From: Dyadobacter sediminis
GTDB lineage: Bacteria; Bacteroidota; Bacteroidia; Cytophagales; Spirosomataceae
DNA: 64,000 nucleotides
NCBI RefSeq assembly: GCF_005860765.1
Contig: NZ_VCEI01000028.1
Span: 434,001-498,000, forward strand
Reading direction: 5' to 3'
Shown here: in pieces, positions 8,688 to 17,044 of the stretch
Position numbering within the stretch: the first letter of the stretch is position 1
Layout of the letters: each line of letters starts with the position of its first letter
The notes under the pieces: generated by a model
The model's database searches: none
What the model was told of the DNA's origin: nothing
The model's input: only the letters and a program-made list of their open reading frames with translations
Made by a program: the position numbers and the translations under genes

Positions 8688-8760
8688 AGCGAAAGACGGG
8701 GTTCGAACCCGCGACCTCGACCTTGGCAAGGTCGCGCTCTACCAGCTGAGCTACTTTCGC
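8688..8760 (-). tRNA. tRNA-Gly (anticodon GCC)
   Basis: The reverse complement begins GCGAAAGTAGCTCAG and pairs with CTTTCGC at the 3' end. The anticodon stem CGACC / GGTCG holds loop TTGCCAA (anticodon GCC), the T-arm has GTTCGAACC, and the discriminator is T. CCA is not encoded, unlike the neighbouring tRNA-Leu. Confidence 0.95.
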
Positions 8761-9120
8761 ATAACCATTTTCGATTATCGTGGTGCAAATGTATGCACCC
8801 GTCATATTCGACGCAAGTGTTTGAATGAAATATTTGATAAAAAATCTTCAACTTTTAATTAACAAATTGTTAATCAGGGAAATGATTTTAACATTTTTTT
8901 TCAGACATGTTCATGCAGATTGCAGGAACAATATTTTACTAACACTTCTGAAAAATGCCTGAACCGACGCATGGACGCTTTTGCCATCCATACTAAAAAA
9001 TCTCAGCACTTTATATTTTGCTTAACTTTACCTTCATGACAAGGAATATGATTAGTTTAACGGCGTATAAACTGATTTTTCCTGGTTCTTAACTTTACTA
9101 CTCATTAACTATTTAATTAC
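8761..9120. other. Intergenic region between tRNA-Gly and the TerC gene
   Basis: 360 bp, AT-rich, with no credible reading frame. It must contain the promoters of the divergent tRNA-Gly and TerC units, but I could not place a TTTG / TAnnTTTG pair with confidence. I looked for the conserved elements of a manganese (yybP-ykoY) riboswitch, which precedes some TerC-family genes, and did not find them. Confidence 0.5.
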
Positions 9121-10194
9121 ATGTTTTCCAACGAGGTTTTGTTTTTTGGAGGATTTATTCTGGTCATCAGCATCATGCTGCTGCTGGACCTTGGCGTTTT
9201 TAATAAAAAAGATCACGTTGTAAAGTTTGGCGAAGCTGCCGCCTGGACCGTTGCCTGGATTGCCCTTGCCATGGTTTTCTATTTTGTGATCCGGACGCAT
9301 GGCGATCTGGTGCACGGCATGGACAGTTATGCTGAACTGGAAACGATAAAGAACAAGTATGCGCCCAGCCTGCAGCTCATTCCCGGAAACTACGAGGCAA
9401 GCGTGGAAATATACAGAAAGAACATGTCGCTGGAATTCATTACCGGCTATCTGCTCGAATATGCGCTTTCCGTTGACAATATCTTTGTCATTATCCTGAT
9501 CTTTTCTTCATTCGGGGTAAGGCCGATCTATTATAAAAAAGTGCTTTTCTGGGGTGTGCTCGGCGCAATCATCATGCGTTTTGTATTTATTTTTCTGGGT
9601 TCTGCATTAATGCAGCGCTTTGAATGGATCATTTATATATTCGGTCTCTTGCTGGTTTATCAGGGCGGAAAAATATTCTTTGAAGGCGGTGAAGATGAAA
9701 AAATTGATCCTTCCAAACATCCCGTTGTCCGCTTTACTTCCAAATATCTGCCTGTTTTTCCACGGTACGTAAGAGAACATTTTTTTGTTCTGAAAAAAGG
9801 AAAATGGCTGCTTACTCCCTTGTTCGTCGTCGTGCTGATTATTGAATTTACGGACCTTATTTTTGCCGTTGATTCGGTTCCGGCTGTTTTCTCAGTGACC
9901 AAAGATCCATATGTTGTCTTCTTTTCGAACATTTTTGCCATCATGGGTTTGCGGTCCATGTTCTTCTTTCTGAGCAATATCATGGGACTTTTCCGTTTCC
10001 TGAAATATGGTCTCGGCGTTCTGCTTGTGTTTATCGGGGGCAAGATGCTGTTCCATACCCAGCTGGAAGCAATCGGATTCGAAACGGTTTATTCACTGTA
10101 TGTAATTCTTGGCATTCTGGCTGTGAGCATTCTTGCATCGGTCGTTATTCCGGAAAAGAAAAAGGAACTTACGCGTGTTCCTTCCAATAGTTAA
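9121..10194 (+). CDS. TerC/Alx family integral membrane protein
   Basis: 357 residues with about nine hydrophobic helices in the inner membrane. Family hallmarks are LEYALSVDNIFV in the first half and IEFTDLIFAVDSVPAVF in the second, which place acidic residues inside helices, and GLRSMFFFL later. TerC proteins are linked to tellurite resistance, and Alx/YkoY-type relatives to Mn2+ export and to metal loading of exported proteins. Without other ter genes nearby, a metal-homeostasis role is the better guess. The extra loop after helix 3 (residues about 60-95) is as in the Alx-like branch. The start is ATG 9121, with 25 bp to the next plus-strand gene, so the two may be co-transcribed. Confidence 0.88.
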   Translation: MFSNEVLFFGGFILVISIMLLLDLGVFNKKDHVVKFGEAAAWTVAWIALAMVFYFVIRTHGDLVHGMDSYAELETIKNKYAPSLQLIPGNYEASVEIYRKNMSLEFITGYLLEYALSVDNIFVIILIFSSFGVRPIYYKKVLFWGVLGAIIMRFVFIFLGSALMQRFEWIIYIFGLLLVYQGGKIFFEGGEDEKIDPSKHPVVRFTSKYLPVFPRYVREHFFVLKKGKWLLTPLFVVVLIIEFTDLIFAVDSVPAVFSVTKDPYVVFFSNIFAIMGLRSMFFFLSNIMGLFRFLKYGLGVLLVFIGGKMLFHTQLEAIGFETVYSLYVILGILAVSILASVVIPEKKKELTRVPSNS

Positions 10195-10219
10195 GTAATC
10201 AGAACCGTTTTAAGTGTCT

Positions 10220-13200
10220 ATGAACCGGATTCTGAAAGCTTATTTAAAAAGACTGACCAATTTAAGTACCCGTAACAAGTCATTACTGCTGACCAGTTTG
10301 TCTGCCGAGCAGTTTCTGGATTTAAATGATGCGGATTTCCTGCTGGAAAAACCTTCCATCGAGCTGATCCGGCAGATTGTCCAGAAAAAAACGCGCATTG
10401 CACTTTGCGACGTAGCAGATTCGCGTTTTGAAAAAGTCAATGAAATCAGTAAAAGGCTGAGAAAAATTGCCAGAACCGAGCATTTTATTGAAGAGGAGCG
10501 GGGTTCACGCGATCTGTACGTTGGTTATCCGTTTGTAAAAGGAAAGTTTTCTGACGGCACGCCCATTCATGCACCGCTGCTTTTCTTTCCGTTTACCCTG
10601 AAAATGGATAAAGAGCAATGGTGCCTTTTTGAAAGGGAGGAAACTGCCGTTACTTTAAATCAGAGCTTTGCGCTTGCTTATGCGCATTTCAATGAATCGC
10701 CGGTTATGGATGAAGTCCTGGAAAAATCGTTTGAGGATTTTTCCAGAGATTTTCTTGAATTCCGTACGCAGCTTTACGAATGGCTGAAAACCACTTCGCT
10801 GAAAATCAATTTCAATCAGGAGTTGTTTGAAGACAAACTTGCTGCTTTCAACGCTCAGAAAAGTTCGGATTTGCAAAGCAGCGAACGGAACGGAGAACTG
10901 AAACTTTACCCGGAAGCCGTTCTCGGGATTTTTCCGCAGGCCGGTTCCTATCTCGTTCCCGATTACAATAATCTGCTTGAAAACTTTGAGGAAAACCCGT
11001 TTGCATTTCCGCTGATCGGAATGGAACAGGAAGAAAATCTGCCTTTGGGAAGTTCTGAAAACTCCGTTTCCAATGTAGCAGAAGTTAAGGAAGAGGAAAT
11101 CCTGACGCCATTTGCTATCGATGAATCGCAGGAAGAAATTATTCTTTCGGTAAAATCGGGCAAATCCGTTGTTGTGCAGGGACCGCCAGGAAGCGGCAAG
11201 TCGCAGCTGATCTGTAACCTAATGGCAGATTTCGCTTCCAGAGGAAAACGGGTTTTGCTGGTTTGCCAGAAAAGGGCTGCACTGGATGTCGTTTATCAAC
11301 GTCTGGAAACCATCGGAATGAACAATTTCGTGGGTCTGATCCATGATTTTAAAAATGACCGGCCCGGATTATATCACCAGATTGCTTCACAAGCGGAAAG
11401 TGTGGATGCTTACAAGCAGCAGAATTACAGCCTGGATGCCGTTATTCTGGAAAGGCAGTTTACGCAGGAAAGCCGGGCCATAGACCGTATTGTGGACGAT
11501 CTGGATATGTTCCGCAAAGCGCTTTTTGAAGAAAGTGAATGCGGGATCAGCATCAAGGAACTTTACCTTACGAGCAATCCGGATGCGCCGCATGTGAACG
11601 CCAATGAATTTTTCAAGCATTTCCGGATGGATAACTGGGATCATTTCAGAAGGCGGCTGAATGTTTTCAGTCAGTATTCGCTTTACATCCATCCGGATCA
11701 CGCATGGGCAAAACGCGTCAGTTTCGCGGATTTCGGCATAACCGAACTGCGTAAAATGGAAAGTATGCTGGCGGATTGGCCGGATGCTTTTTTCAGGTAT
11801 AAAACCGCTTTTTCCGATTTGACAGGAACCCTGTTTTCCAAGGATTTTCTGGAAAACCGTAAAGAAGTTCTGGAACGGCTGAACGACATACACGCGCTTG
11901 TTCAGGAAAATACAAGCTTTGAACTGTTCAAAACCTACTTGTTTTCAGAAACGAATCACGGAAGACTTGCCTTTATCCGGCAGACTGCGGATGCACTTGA
12001 AGGATTTCTGAAAGAAGACGGGATTGAATTTTCGCTTGAACGGGAACAGCTTACGACATTTGCAAAATCGCTCAGAAAAGCAATCAGCGCGAAGCAATCC
12101 AGTGTTTCAGGCTTATGGTGGAATATGTTTGGAGATGAGCGCAAAGCAATTGAAAAAACAGCTTCTGAAAACAATCTGAGCACTTCCTTTGAAGACCTGA
12201 CCCAACTGGAAATCCGCTTGAAAAACAGAATCGAGCTGGAAAACTGGCTTGAAAACCCGAATCTGGGATTCAGCCGGAAATACATTGAAAATGATTTCCT
12301 GTCTATCGGCGAACAATACATTGCATTTTTCAGGAATGCAGAACAGGCGGCAGACGCAGCTGTGAGAGCTTCATTGAAGCCATGGCTGACAGTTCTGACT
12401 GCATTGGCATCTGAAAGAAGTGAAGTGAATTTATTCCGCAATCAAATTTCCGGATTAATCCAGTGGCTGGAAAAATGGAACCGGATGGAACATGTCATGT
12501 TTCCGTTTCTTTTGCCTGAACAAATCAAAATGCTGCTGAGCGAGCCGGAAGATTACAGCCGGAAACTAATTGAACCGCTGAGCAAGGATTTTGACTCCAT
12601 TGTGGATATGGACAAACTGGCAAAAGAAATGACGCCTGCGGAGCGGTCGGTAACAGACTCCGTTATCCATGAAGGCAGAAAACTGGGCCTTAAAAGTTCT
12701 GCGGAAATGGTCAGTCTGTTCGAAAACAGCATCCGGCTGGCTTGGATCGAGCATATTGAAACCAAATATCCGCATTTGAGATCAGTGACTTCGCTGAAAA
12801 TGAAGCAATGGGAAGAGCAGCTTCAGGATAGCATTCATATTAAGCGGAAACTGAGTACGGACATTACCGGAATCAAATTAAGAGAAGCTACTTACGCGGA
12901 TATTGAAAAAAACCGTTTGGGAAACCGCGTAACGTACCGTGAACTGGAACACCAGGTTACGAAAAAAAGAAAAATCTGGCCGATCCGGAAGCTGCTGGAA
13001 AACTATACCGATGAAGTTTTTTCACTGATACCTTGCTGGATGGCTTCGCCTGAGGCAGTATCGGCCATATTTCCCATGCAGCAGGCCATTTTTGACCTTG
13101 TTATTTTTGACGAAGCTTCACAATGTTATGCGGAATACGGATTGCCGGCGGCTTACCGGGGCAAACAAATCGTTGTTACCGGCGACAGCAAGCAGCTTTC

Positions 13201-14209
13201 GCCAAGTGACTTATACCGCGTCCGTTACGAAGACAAAGCGGAGGAAGAAGAGTATTCGGCAGCCATTGAAATAGAATCTTTGCTCGATCTTGCAGCGCAA
13301 TCGCTGGATCAATATCAGCTTACCGGCCATTACAGGAGCTTGTCGCTGGATCTGATTGATTTTTCAAACCGTAATTTTTACAATGATACGCTGCGTTTGC
13401 TTCCTGATTTCAGGTATGTAAATGATGCACTTCCAGGAATCCGGTATATAAAGACAGAAGGTACCTGGAAAAACAATACCAATGCCGTTGAGGTGGAAAA
13501 AGTAACCGAACTGGTGAAAGAACTTGGTGCGACGGGCAGCAGCATCGGGGTGGTTACGTTCAATTTTTTTCAGCAGCAGGCCATTCAGGACAGTCTGGAA
13601 AAGGAAAAAATTGTTGTGAAAGATTTATTCGTGAAGAATATTGAAAATGTTCAAGGCGACGAACGCGACATTATCATTTTTTCAATGGGTTATGCGCCGG
13701 ATGAAAAAGGCAAGTTGTCCATGCAGTTTGGAAGCCTGAATATGCAAGGCGGAGAAAACAGGCTCAATGTGGCTGTGACAAGGGCAAGGGAACGCATTTA
13801 TTTTGTAACCAGTTTGTGGCCGGCGCAATTACAAACGGACCAAACCGCCAACACCGGACCGAAAATGCTGAAACAGTATCTTCAGTACGCGCTGGACGTT
13901 TCCGAAGGTAAATTCCGGCCTGTTCCGTTTTACTCAGGAAAATTCAGAACGGACTGGCTGTTGAAAGATCGTCTGCTGAAATCTGCGCCGGAATATGAAA
14001 AAGAACTTCCGTTCGGCGACATCACCGTAAAAGAAGAAGGGGTTTACAAGGGCTTGATCCTGACCGACGATGACCTGTATCATAACAGCAAATCGTCCAA
14101 AGAACCTCACGCTTATTTACCCCTTCTGCTCCGACAAAAAAACTGGCCTTTCAGGCGCGTTTACAGTCGTGAATACTGGTGCAATGTGCTGAATTCAGCA
14201 ATATTATAA
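10220..14209 (+). CDS. DUF4011-type superfamily 1 helicase with Vsr-like C-terminal domain
   Basis: About 1329 residues; ATG 10220 is preferred over the in-frame GTG at 10214. Residues below are numbered from 10214. The N-terminus (KRLTNLSTRNKSLLL and onward) resembles DUF4011. Walker A GPPGSGKS is at 323-330 and Walker B FDEASQ has D966-E967, with VTGDSKQLSP, GHYRS, a VQGDERD motif and the arginine-containing RLNVAVTRARER at 1183-1194, as in Upf1/Dna2-like SF1 helicases. The 600-residue insert between Walker A and B is helical, probably coiled coil. The last 80 residues (GLILTDDDLYHNS, then a helix, then WPFRRVYSREYW) resemble a Vsr/DUF559 nuclease fold, with D1285-D1287 and H1290 near the expected site. 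Similar proteins are reported in anti-phage contexts, but a repair role is equally possible. The stop overlaps the convergent DUF1080 stop. Confidence 0.78.
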   Translation: MNRILKAYLKRLTNLSTRNKSLLLTSLSAEQFLDLNDADFLLEKPSIELIRQIVQKKTRIALCDVADSRFEKVNEISKRLRKIARTEHFIEEERGSRDLYVGYPFVKGKFSDGTPIHAPLLFFPFTLKMDKEQWCLFEREETAVTLNQSFALAYAHFNESPVMDEVLEKSFEDFSRDFLEFRTQLYEWLKTTSLKINFNQELFEDKLAAFNAQKSSDLQSSERNGELKLYPEAVLGIFPQAGSYLVPDYNNLLENFEENPFAFPLIGMEQEENLPLGSSENSVSNVAEVKEEEILTPFAIDESQEEIILSVKSGKSVVVQGPPGSGKSQLICNLMADFASRGKRVLLVCQKRAALDVVYQRLETIGMNNFVGLIHDFKNDRPGLYHQIASQAESVDAYKQQNYSLDAVILERQFTQESRAIDRIVDDLDMFRKALFEESECGISIKELYLTSNPDAPHVNANEFFKHFRMDNWDHFRRRLNVFSQYSLYIHPDHAWAKRVSFADFGITELRKMESMLADWPDAFFRYKTAFSDLTGTLFSKDFLENRKEVLERLNDIHALVQENTSFELFKTYLFSETNHGRLAFIRQTADALEGFLKEDGIEFSLEREQLTTFAKSLRKAISAKQSSVSGLWWNMFGDERKAIEKTASENNLSTSFEDLTQLEIRLKNRIELENWLENPNLGFSRKYIENDFLSIGEQYIAFFRNAEQAADAAVRASLKPWLTVLTALASERSEVNLFRNQISGLIQWLEKWNRMEHVMFPFLLPEQIKMLLSEPEDYSRKLIEPLSKDFDSIVDMDKLAKEMTPAERSVTDSVIHEGRKLGLKSSAEMVSLFENSIRLAWIEHIETKYPHLRSVTSLKMKQWEEQLQDSIHIKRKLSTDITGIKLREATYADIEKNRLGNRVTYRELEHQVTKKRKIWPIRKLLENYTDEVFSLIPCWMASPEAVSAIFPMQQAIFDLVIFDEASQCYAEYGLPAAYRGKQIVVTGDSKQLSPSDLYRVRYEDKAEEEEYSAAIEIESLLDLAAQSLDQYQLTGHYRSLSLDLIDFSNRNFYNDTLRLLPDFRYVNDALPGIRYIKTEGTWKNNTNAVEVEKVTELVKELGATGSSIGVVTFNFFQQQAIQDSLEKEKIVVKDLFVKNIENVQGDERDIIIFSMGYAPDEKGKLSMQFGSLNMQGGENRLNVAVTRARERIYFVTSLWPAQLQTDQTANTGPKMLKQYLQYALDVSEGKFRPVPFYSGKFRTDWLLKDRLLKSAPEYEKELPFGDITVKEEGVYKGLILTDDDLYHNSKSSKEPHAYLPLLLRQKNWPFRRVYSREYWCNVLNSAIL

Positions 14210-14914
14210 TTCTTTAATGCGGATATTTCTGAACGAAACCTTGTCGCCGTGATCCTGCAAAGCGATTTTGCCTTTTGAAGCAGCGCCGAATCCTTCCCAG
14301 GTTTTGAATTTGCTGTCGGCAACCAGTTTTTCCCATTCAGCGCCCTGAGTCGGGAAATCAACTACTTTTTTGCCGTTCAGCCAGCTTTCGCCTTTGCCGC
14401 CTTTGATCACGATTCTGGCTTTGTTCCATTCACCTGCAGGTTTTACCGCATTGAAGTCATTTGCCGGAATCATGTCGTACAACGAGCCGGACTTGTGGTT
14501 TCCGTTTTTACCCGCTTTGGAATCAGGGTGCTTTACATCATCCAGAACCTGGATTTCAGGACCGGTTGAATAAGGGCAGCAATATTTTTTGTCTTCAATT
14601 ACGTGGTAAATAATGCCGCTGTTTCCGCCTTCGGCTATTTTCCATTCCAGTTCCAGTTCAAAATCACCGTATTCTTTGTCTGTAACCAGGTCTTTTCCTC
14701 CTTTTTCGGAAAGAACAATGGCGTTATCCTCGATTTTCCATTGAGGTAAAACCTTGTCGGACTGCCAGCTATGCCAGCCGTTCAGGCTTTTTCCGTCAAA
14801 TAAAGTAACCCATTTTCCTTTACTCTGGGCATCGGCATTATTGGCGGATAATGTAACAGCAGTAAGGGCAATAAAAGCGGCTTTTAGAAAAGATAGCCTT
14901 CTTGTGCAATTCAT
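14204..14914 (-). CDS. Secreted DUF1080 (3-keto-disaccharide hydrolase-like) protein
   Basis: 236 residues from ATG 14914, which gives a proper signal peptide (MNCTRRLSFLKAAFIALT to about ADAQS); a TTG at 14944 would only lengthen the basic start. The mature part is one DUF1080 beta-sandwich of concanavalin type. It opens with WVTLFDGKSLNGWH, the family hallmark, and contains GDFELELEWKIAEGGNSGI and GPEIQVLDD. Some family members hydrolyse 3-keto-glycosides in the periplasm; others are uncharacterised. The oxidoreductases that usually make the keto-sugar are not in this window. Its stop codon overlaps the stop of the helicase gene on the other strand by 6 bp. Confidence 0.88.
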   Translation of the reverse strand: MNCTRRLSFLKAAFIALTAVTLSANNADAQSKGKWVTLFDGKSLNGWHSWQSDKVLPQWKIEDNAIVLSEKGGKDLVTDKEYGDFELELEWKIAEGGNSGIIYHVIEDKKYCCPYSTGPEIQVLDDVKHPDSKAGKNGNHKSGSLYDMIPANDFNAVKPAGEWNKARIVIKGGKGESWLNGKKVVDFPTQGAEWEKLVADSKFKTWEGFGAASKGKIALQDHGDKVSFRNIRIKEL

Positions 14915-15046
14915 GTCTTGTTTGTTAAAAGTTTTGGATCGCAATATTAAGTACTTTTAAGTTTCCAATTACTTATTTTGGCTGAAACTTCGGAACGGTT
15001 GTTTTCCGTCTTTCATCAAACGAAACCTTATATCTGATCTTGTAAA

Positions 15047-15436
15047 ATGGCTTCTATATTTTCAAAAATTGTAAATGGTGAAATCCCAAGTCATAAAATT
15101 GCTGAAAACGACGAATTTCTGGCATTTCTGGACGCTTTCCCGATTGTACTTGGACATACGCTGGTAATTCCCAAAAAGGAAATTGATTATATTTTTGATC
15201 TGGACGATGCGCTCTATTCCAGATTGTTTCTTTTTGCAAAAAGCATTGTTCCCGCGCTTCAAAAGACAGTACCGTGTGTAAAAGTCGGATTGAGCGTAAT
15301 CGGGCTTGAAGTTCCGCATGCGCATGTTCATTTGCTGCCGATCAACAGCATGAAAGATGCGGATTTTGGCAATAAGCTGAAAATATCGCAGGATGAACTG
15401 GCAGAACTGGCCGCAAAAATCAGAAGTAACAGGTGA
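15047..15436 (+). CDS. HIT-family nucleotide phosphohydrolase (Hint-like)
   Basis: 129 residues, the usual size for a bacterial Hint/HIT protein. It starts SIFSKIVNGEIPSHKIAE and contains DAFPIVLGHTLVIPKKEID. The histidine triad is PHAHVHLLP with H91, H93 and H95; the middle histidine of the motif is the nucleophile in characterised members, which cleave AMP-amidates such as AMP-lysine. Cysteine ligands for zinc are absent. Cytoplasmic housekeeping role. ATG 15047 is the only sensible start. It converges on the Wzi-like gene with 17 bp between stops and no clear terminator in that gap. Confidence 0.92.
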   Translation: MASIFSKIVNGEIPSHKIAENDEFLAFLDAFPIVLGHTLVIPKKEIDYIFDLDDALYSRLFLFAKSIVPALQKTVPCVKVGLSVIGLEVPHAHVHLLPINSMKDADFGNKLKISQDELAELAAKIRSNR

Positions 15437-15453
15437 CGAATCGGTGCCTGGAA

Positions 15454-16935
15454 TCAGAAGCTGGAAAAATCCTTTCTGATTCCAAGCATGAAGCCATGCG
15501 TTTTAGGGTACAAATCGCCTATATCGGCAGCATAGGAACCTTTTAAAGTCATTCCGCCAAGCAAATTGACTCTTGTATGAAGCGCCAGCAAGCCGGAAAA
15601 CTGTTTTGGCGTGCCAACGAAAGGTTCGTTGTAAGAGCCGGCATTGCTGGAATAAGAAAGCTTGCTCTGCCACATGACTTTGCGGAACAATGTTCCTTTC
15701 AGTCCTAGATGCAAAACGGTTACGCGGTTGTTACTTGTGAAATTATCAGCATAGTTCGGCCATTTCCAGTTTGTCTGGGAAGTAGGCGGAATGAACGGCG
15801 TCCCGATTGTCCGGTCGAAATAAGACCATCCGTCACGTACTTGCTGATTGTTAAAGTAATTGTCAATCCCGCGCTGCTTGCCATCGCCGATCACAAACAC
15901 ATTTCCGCCCTGATGTTTGGTGTAAAGCACTTCCAGCACGCCTTCCGTAATTTCAAAATTGGCACCGTAAGAATTCTTCCGGCGGATGCGCACGCCGGTC
16001 AGACCGTCAGAAAGCGTGGTCAGATAAAACAAAGATCCGTCTTCGTAGATAAATTGCCTGTAAAGAAAAATACTGCTTGCAAAAGTTTCAATTTCAAGAG
16101 CAATATCAACGGACCCAAGATGATTACCAATGCGGCTTGTGCTGTCAAAAAAAGTAATGTCGTCCCCGCTGCCTCCGATTGTACCAAATACGGCATGCAC
16201 ATAATTGCTTAGTCCATCGGGTAAATTACCGTTTTGAGTCAGGTATGGCGACTTGCCGCCCCATTGAACCTGATGATTGAAACCGCCATACAGTTTGACT
16301 TTCGAATCCGCTTTTCCGAGACGGGCATAGAATGCTTTCTGATGAAATTTCAGTCCGCTTGTGATAGGCCGGTTTTTTTCAAACAACCCGTCCGAGTAAA
16401 ATGCATTGAAGGAAAGCCAGCCTTTGGTAAACGGCACCGGTACAAAGCGCGTTGTTCCGATAAAAATCTTGGGAATCGGAAGTGCGTTTCCGGACCATGC
16501 ATAGGAACCCGATCCAATGGTGGAATCTGCCAGTCCGAGCGATTGTTTTTTTCGCCCAACGTATAATTCCCAGTTTTTAAACCGGAGAGTTCCATGCAGT
16601 TGCGGAAGAAGCACTTTGGTATTGTCATAAAAGTTGGCAACAGCTTCAACGCCTACGCCGGCCCGCCATTTGTTGTCTGTCTTTCCGCTTTGCGAAATCG
16701 ACCAGTATTTTTCAAATCCGCCGCGTACACTGCCGGAAGGGCTGGTCAAAGGCACTGTACCGAACTGATTGGCCTGCATCCAGAACGGCGTACGCGAACC
16801 GGTGCTTCCGATTCCCAGTACTTCTATATAATTGGAAACGGAATCGGAATACGTTTCCTGCTGCTCCGTTTCTGATTGTGCATAACAAGCAGATGACATG
16901 GCAAGCAGTAAAATAATATTAAAAACTAATTTCAT
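15454..16935 (-). CDS. Capsule assembly Wzi-like outer-membrane protein (paralogue 1)
   Basis: 493 residues with a signal peptide ending near CYAQS. The body consists of alternating beta strands with aromatic ends, finishing in a strand that ends RKDFSSF, as in outer-membrane beta-barrels. Shared landmarks with the next two genes are TPFWMQANQFG after the signal, YVGRKKQSLGLADST, FYSDGLF, YGGFNHQVQWGGK, RQFIYEDGSL, GLTGVRIRR and the final GDLYPKTHGFMLG. Wzi of E. coli K30 binds capsule at the cell surface; the same role is inferred here. It is the last gene of the polysaccharide locus, 109 bp after paralogue 2, so it could have its own promoter. Confidence 0.8.
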   Translation of the reverse strand: MKLVFNIILLLAMSSACYAQSETEQQETYSDSVSNYIEVLGIGSTGSRTPFWMQANQFGTVPLTSPSGSVRGGFEKYWSISQSGKTDNKWRAGVGVEAVANFYDNTKVLLPQLHGTLRFKNWELYVGRKKQSLGLADSTIGSGSYAWSGNALPIPKIFIGTTRFVPVPFTKGWLSFNAFYSDGLFEKNRPITSGLKFHQKAFYARLGKADSKVKLYGGFNHQVQWGGKSPYLTQNGNLPDGLSNYVHAVFGTIGGSGDDITFFDSTSRIGNHLGSVDIALEIETFASSIFLYRQFIYEDGSLFYLTTLSDGLTGVRIRRKNSYGANFEITEGVLEVLYTKHQGGNVFVIGDGKQRGIDNYFNNQQVRDGWSYFDRTIGTPFIPPTSQTNWKWPNYADNFTSNNRVTVLHLGLKGTLFRKVMWQSKLSYSSNAGSYNEPFVGTPKQFSGLLALHTRVNLLGGMTLKGSYAADIGDLYPKTHGFMLGIRKDFSSF

Positions 16936-17044
16936 AAGTACGCCTTCAAACTTTTTCGTTATGTGTATAATGTAACATGTTCAATAGCCGGATATAAATT
17001 GTTCGGTTATGTTCAAACTATTTCAGAGCAGCTATCGACACTAT

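Noticed and set aside
8433-8851. Several 70 to 77-codon frames on both strands
   Set aside because: They lie over two tRNA genes and their terminators; sequences such as VVELVDTQDLKS are well-known false translations of tRNA.
8761-9120. Manganese riboswitch before the TerC gene
   Set aside because: TerC relatives elsewhere have a yybP-ykoY element, but its conserved helices and loops were not found here.
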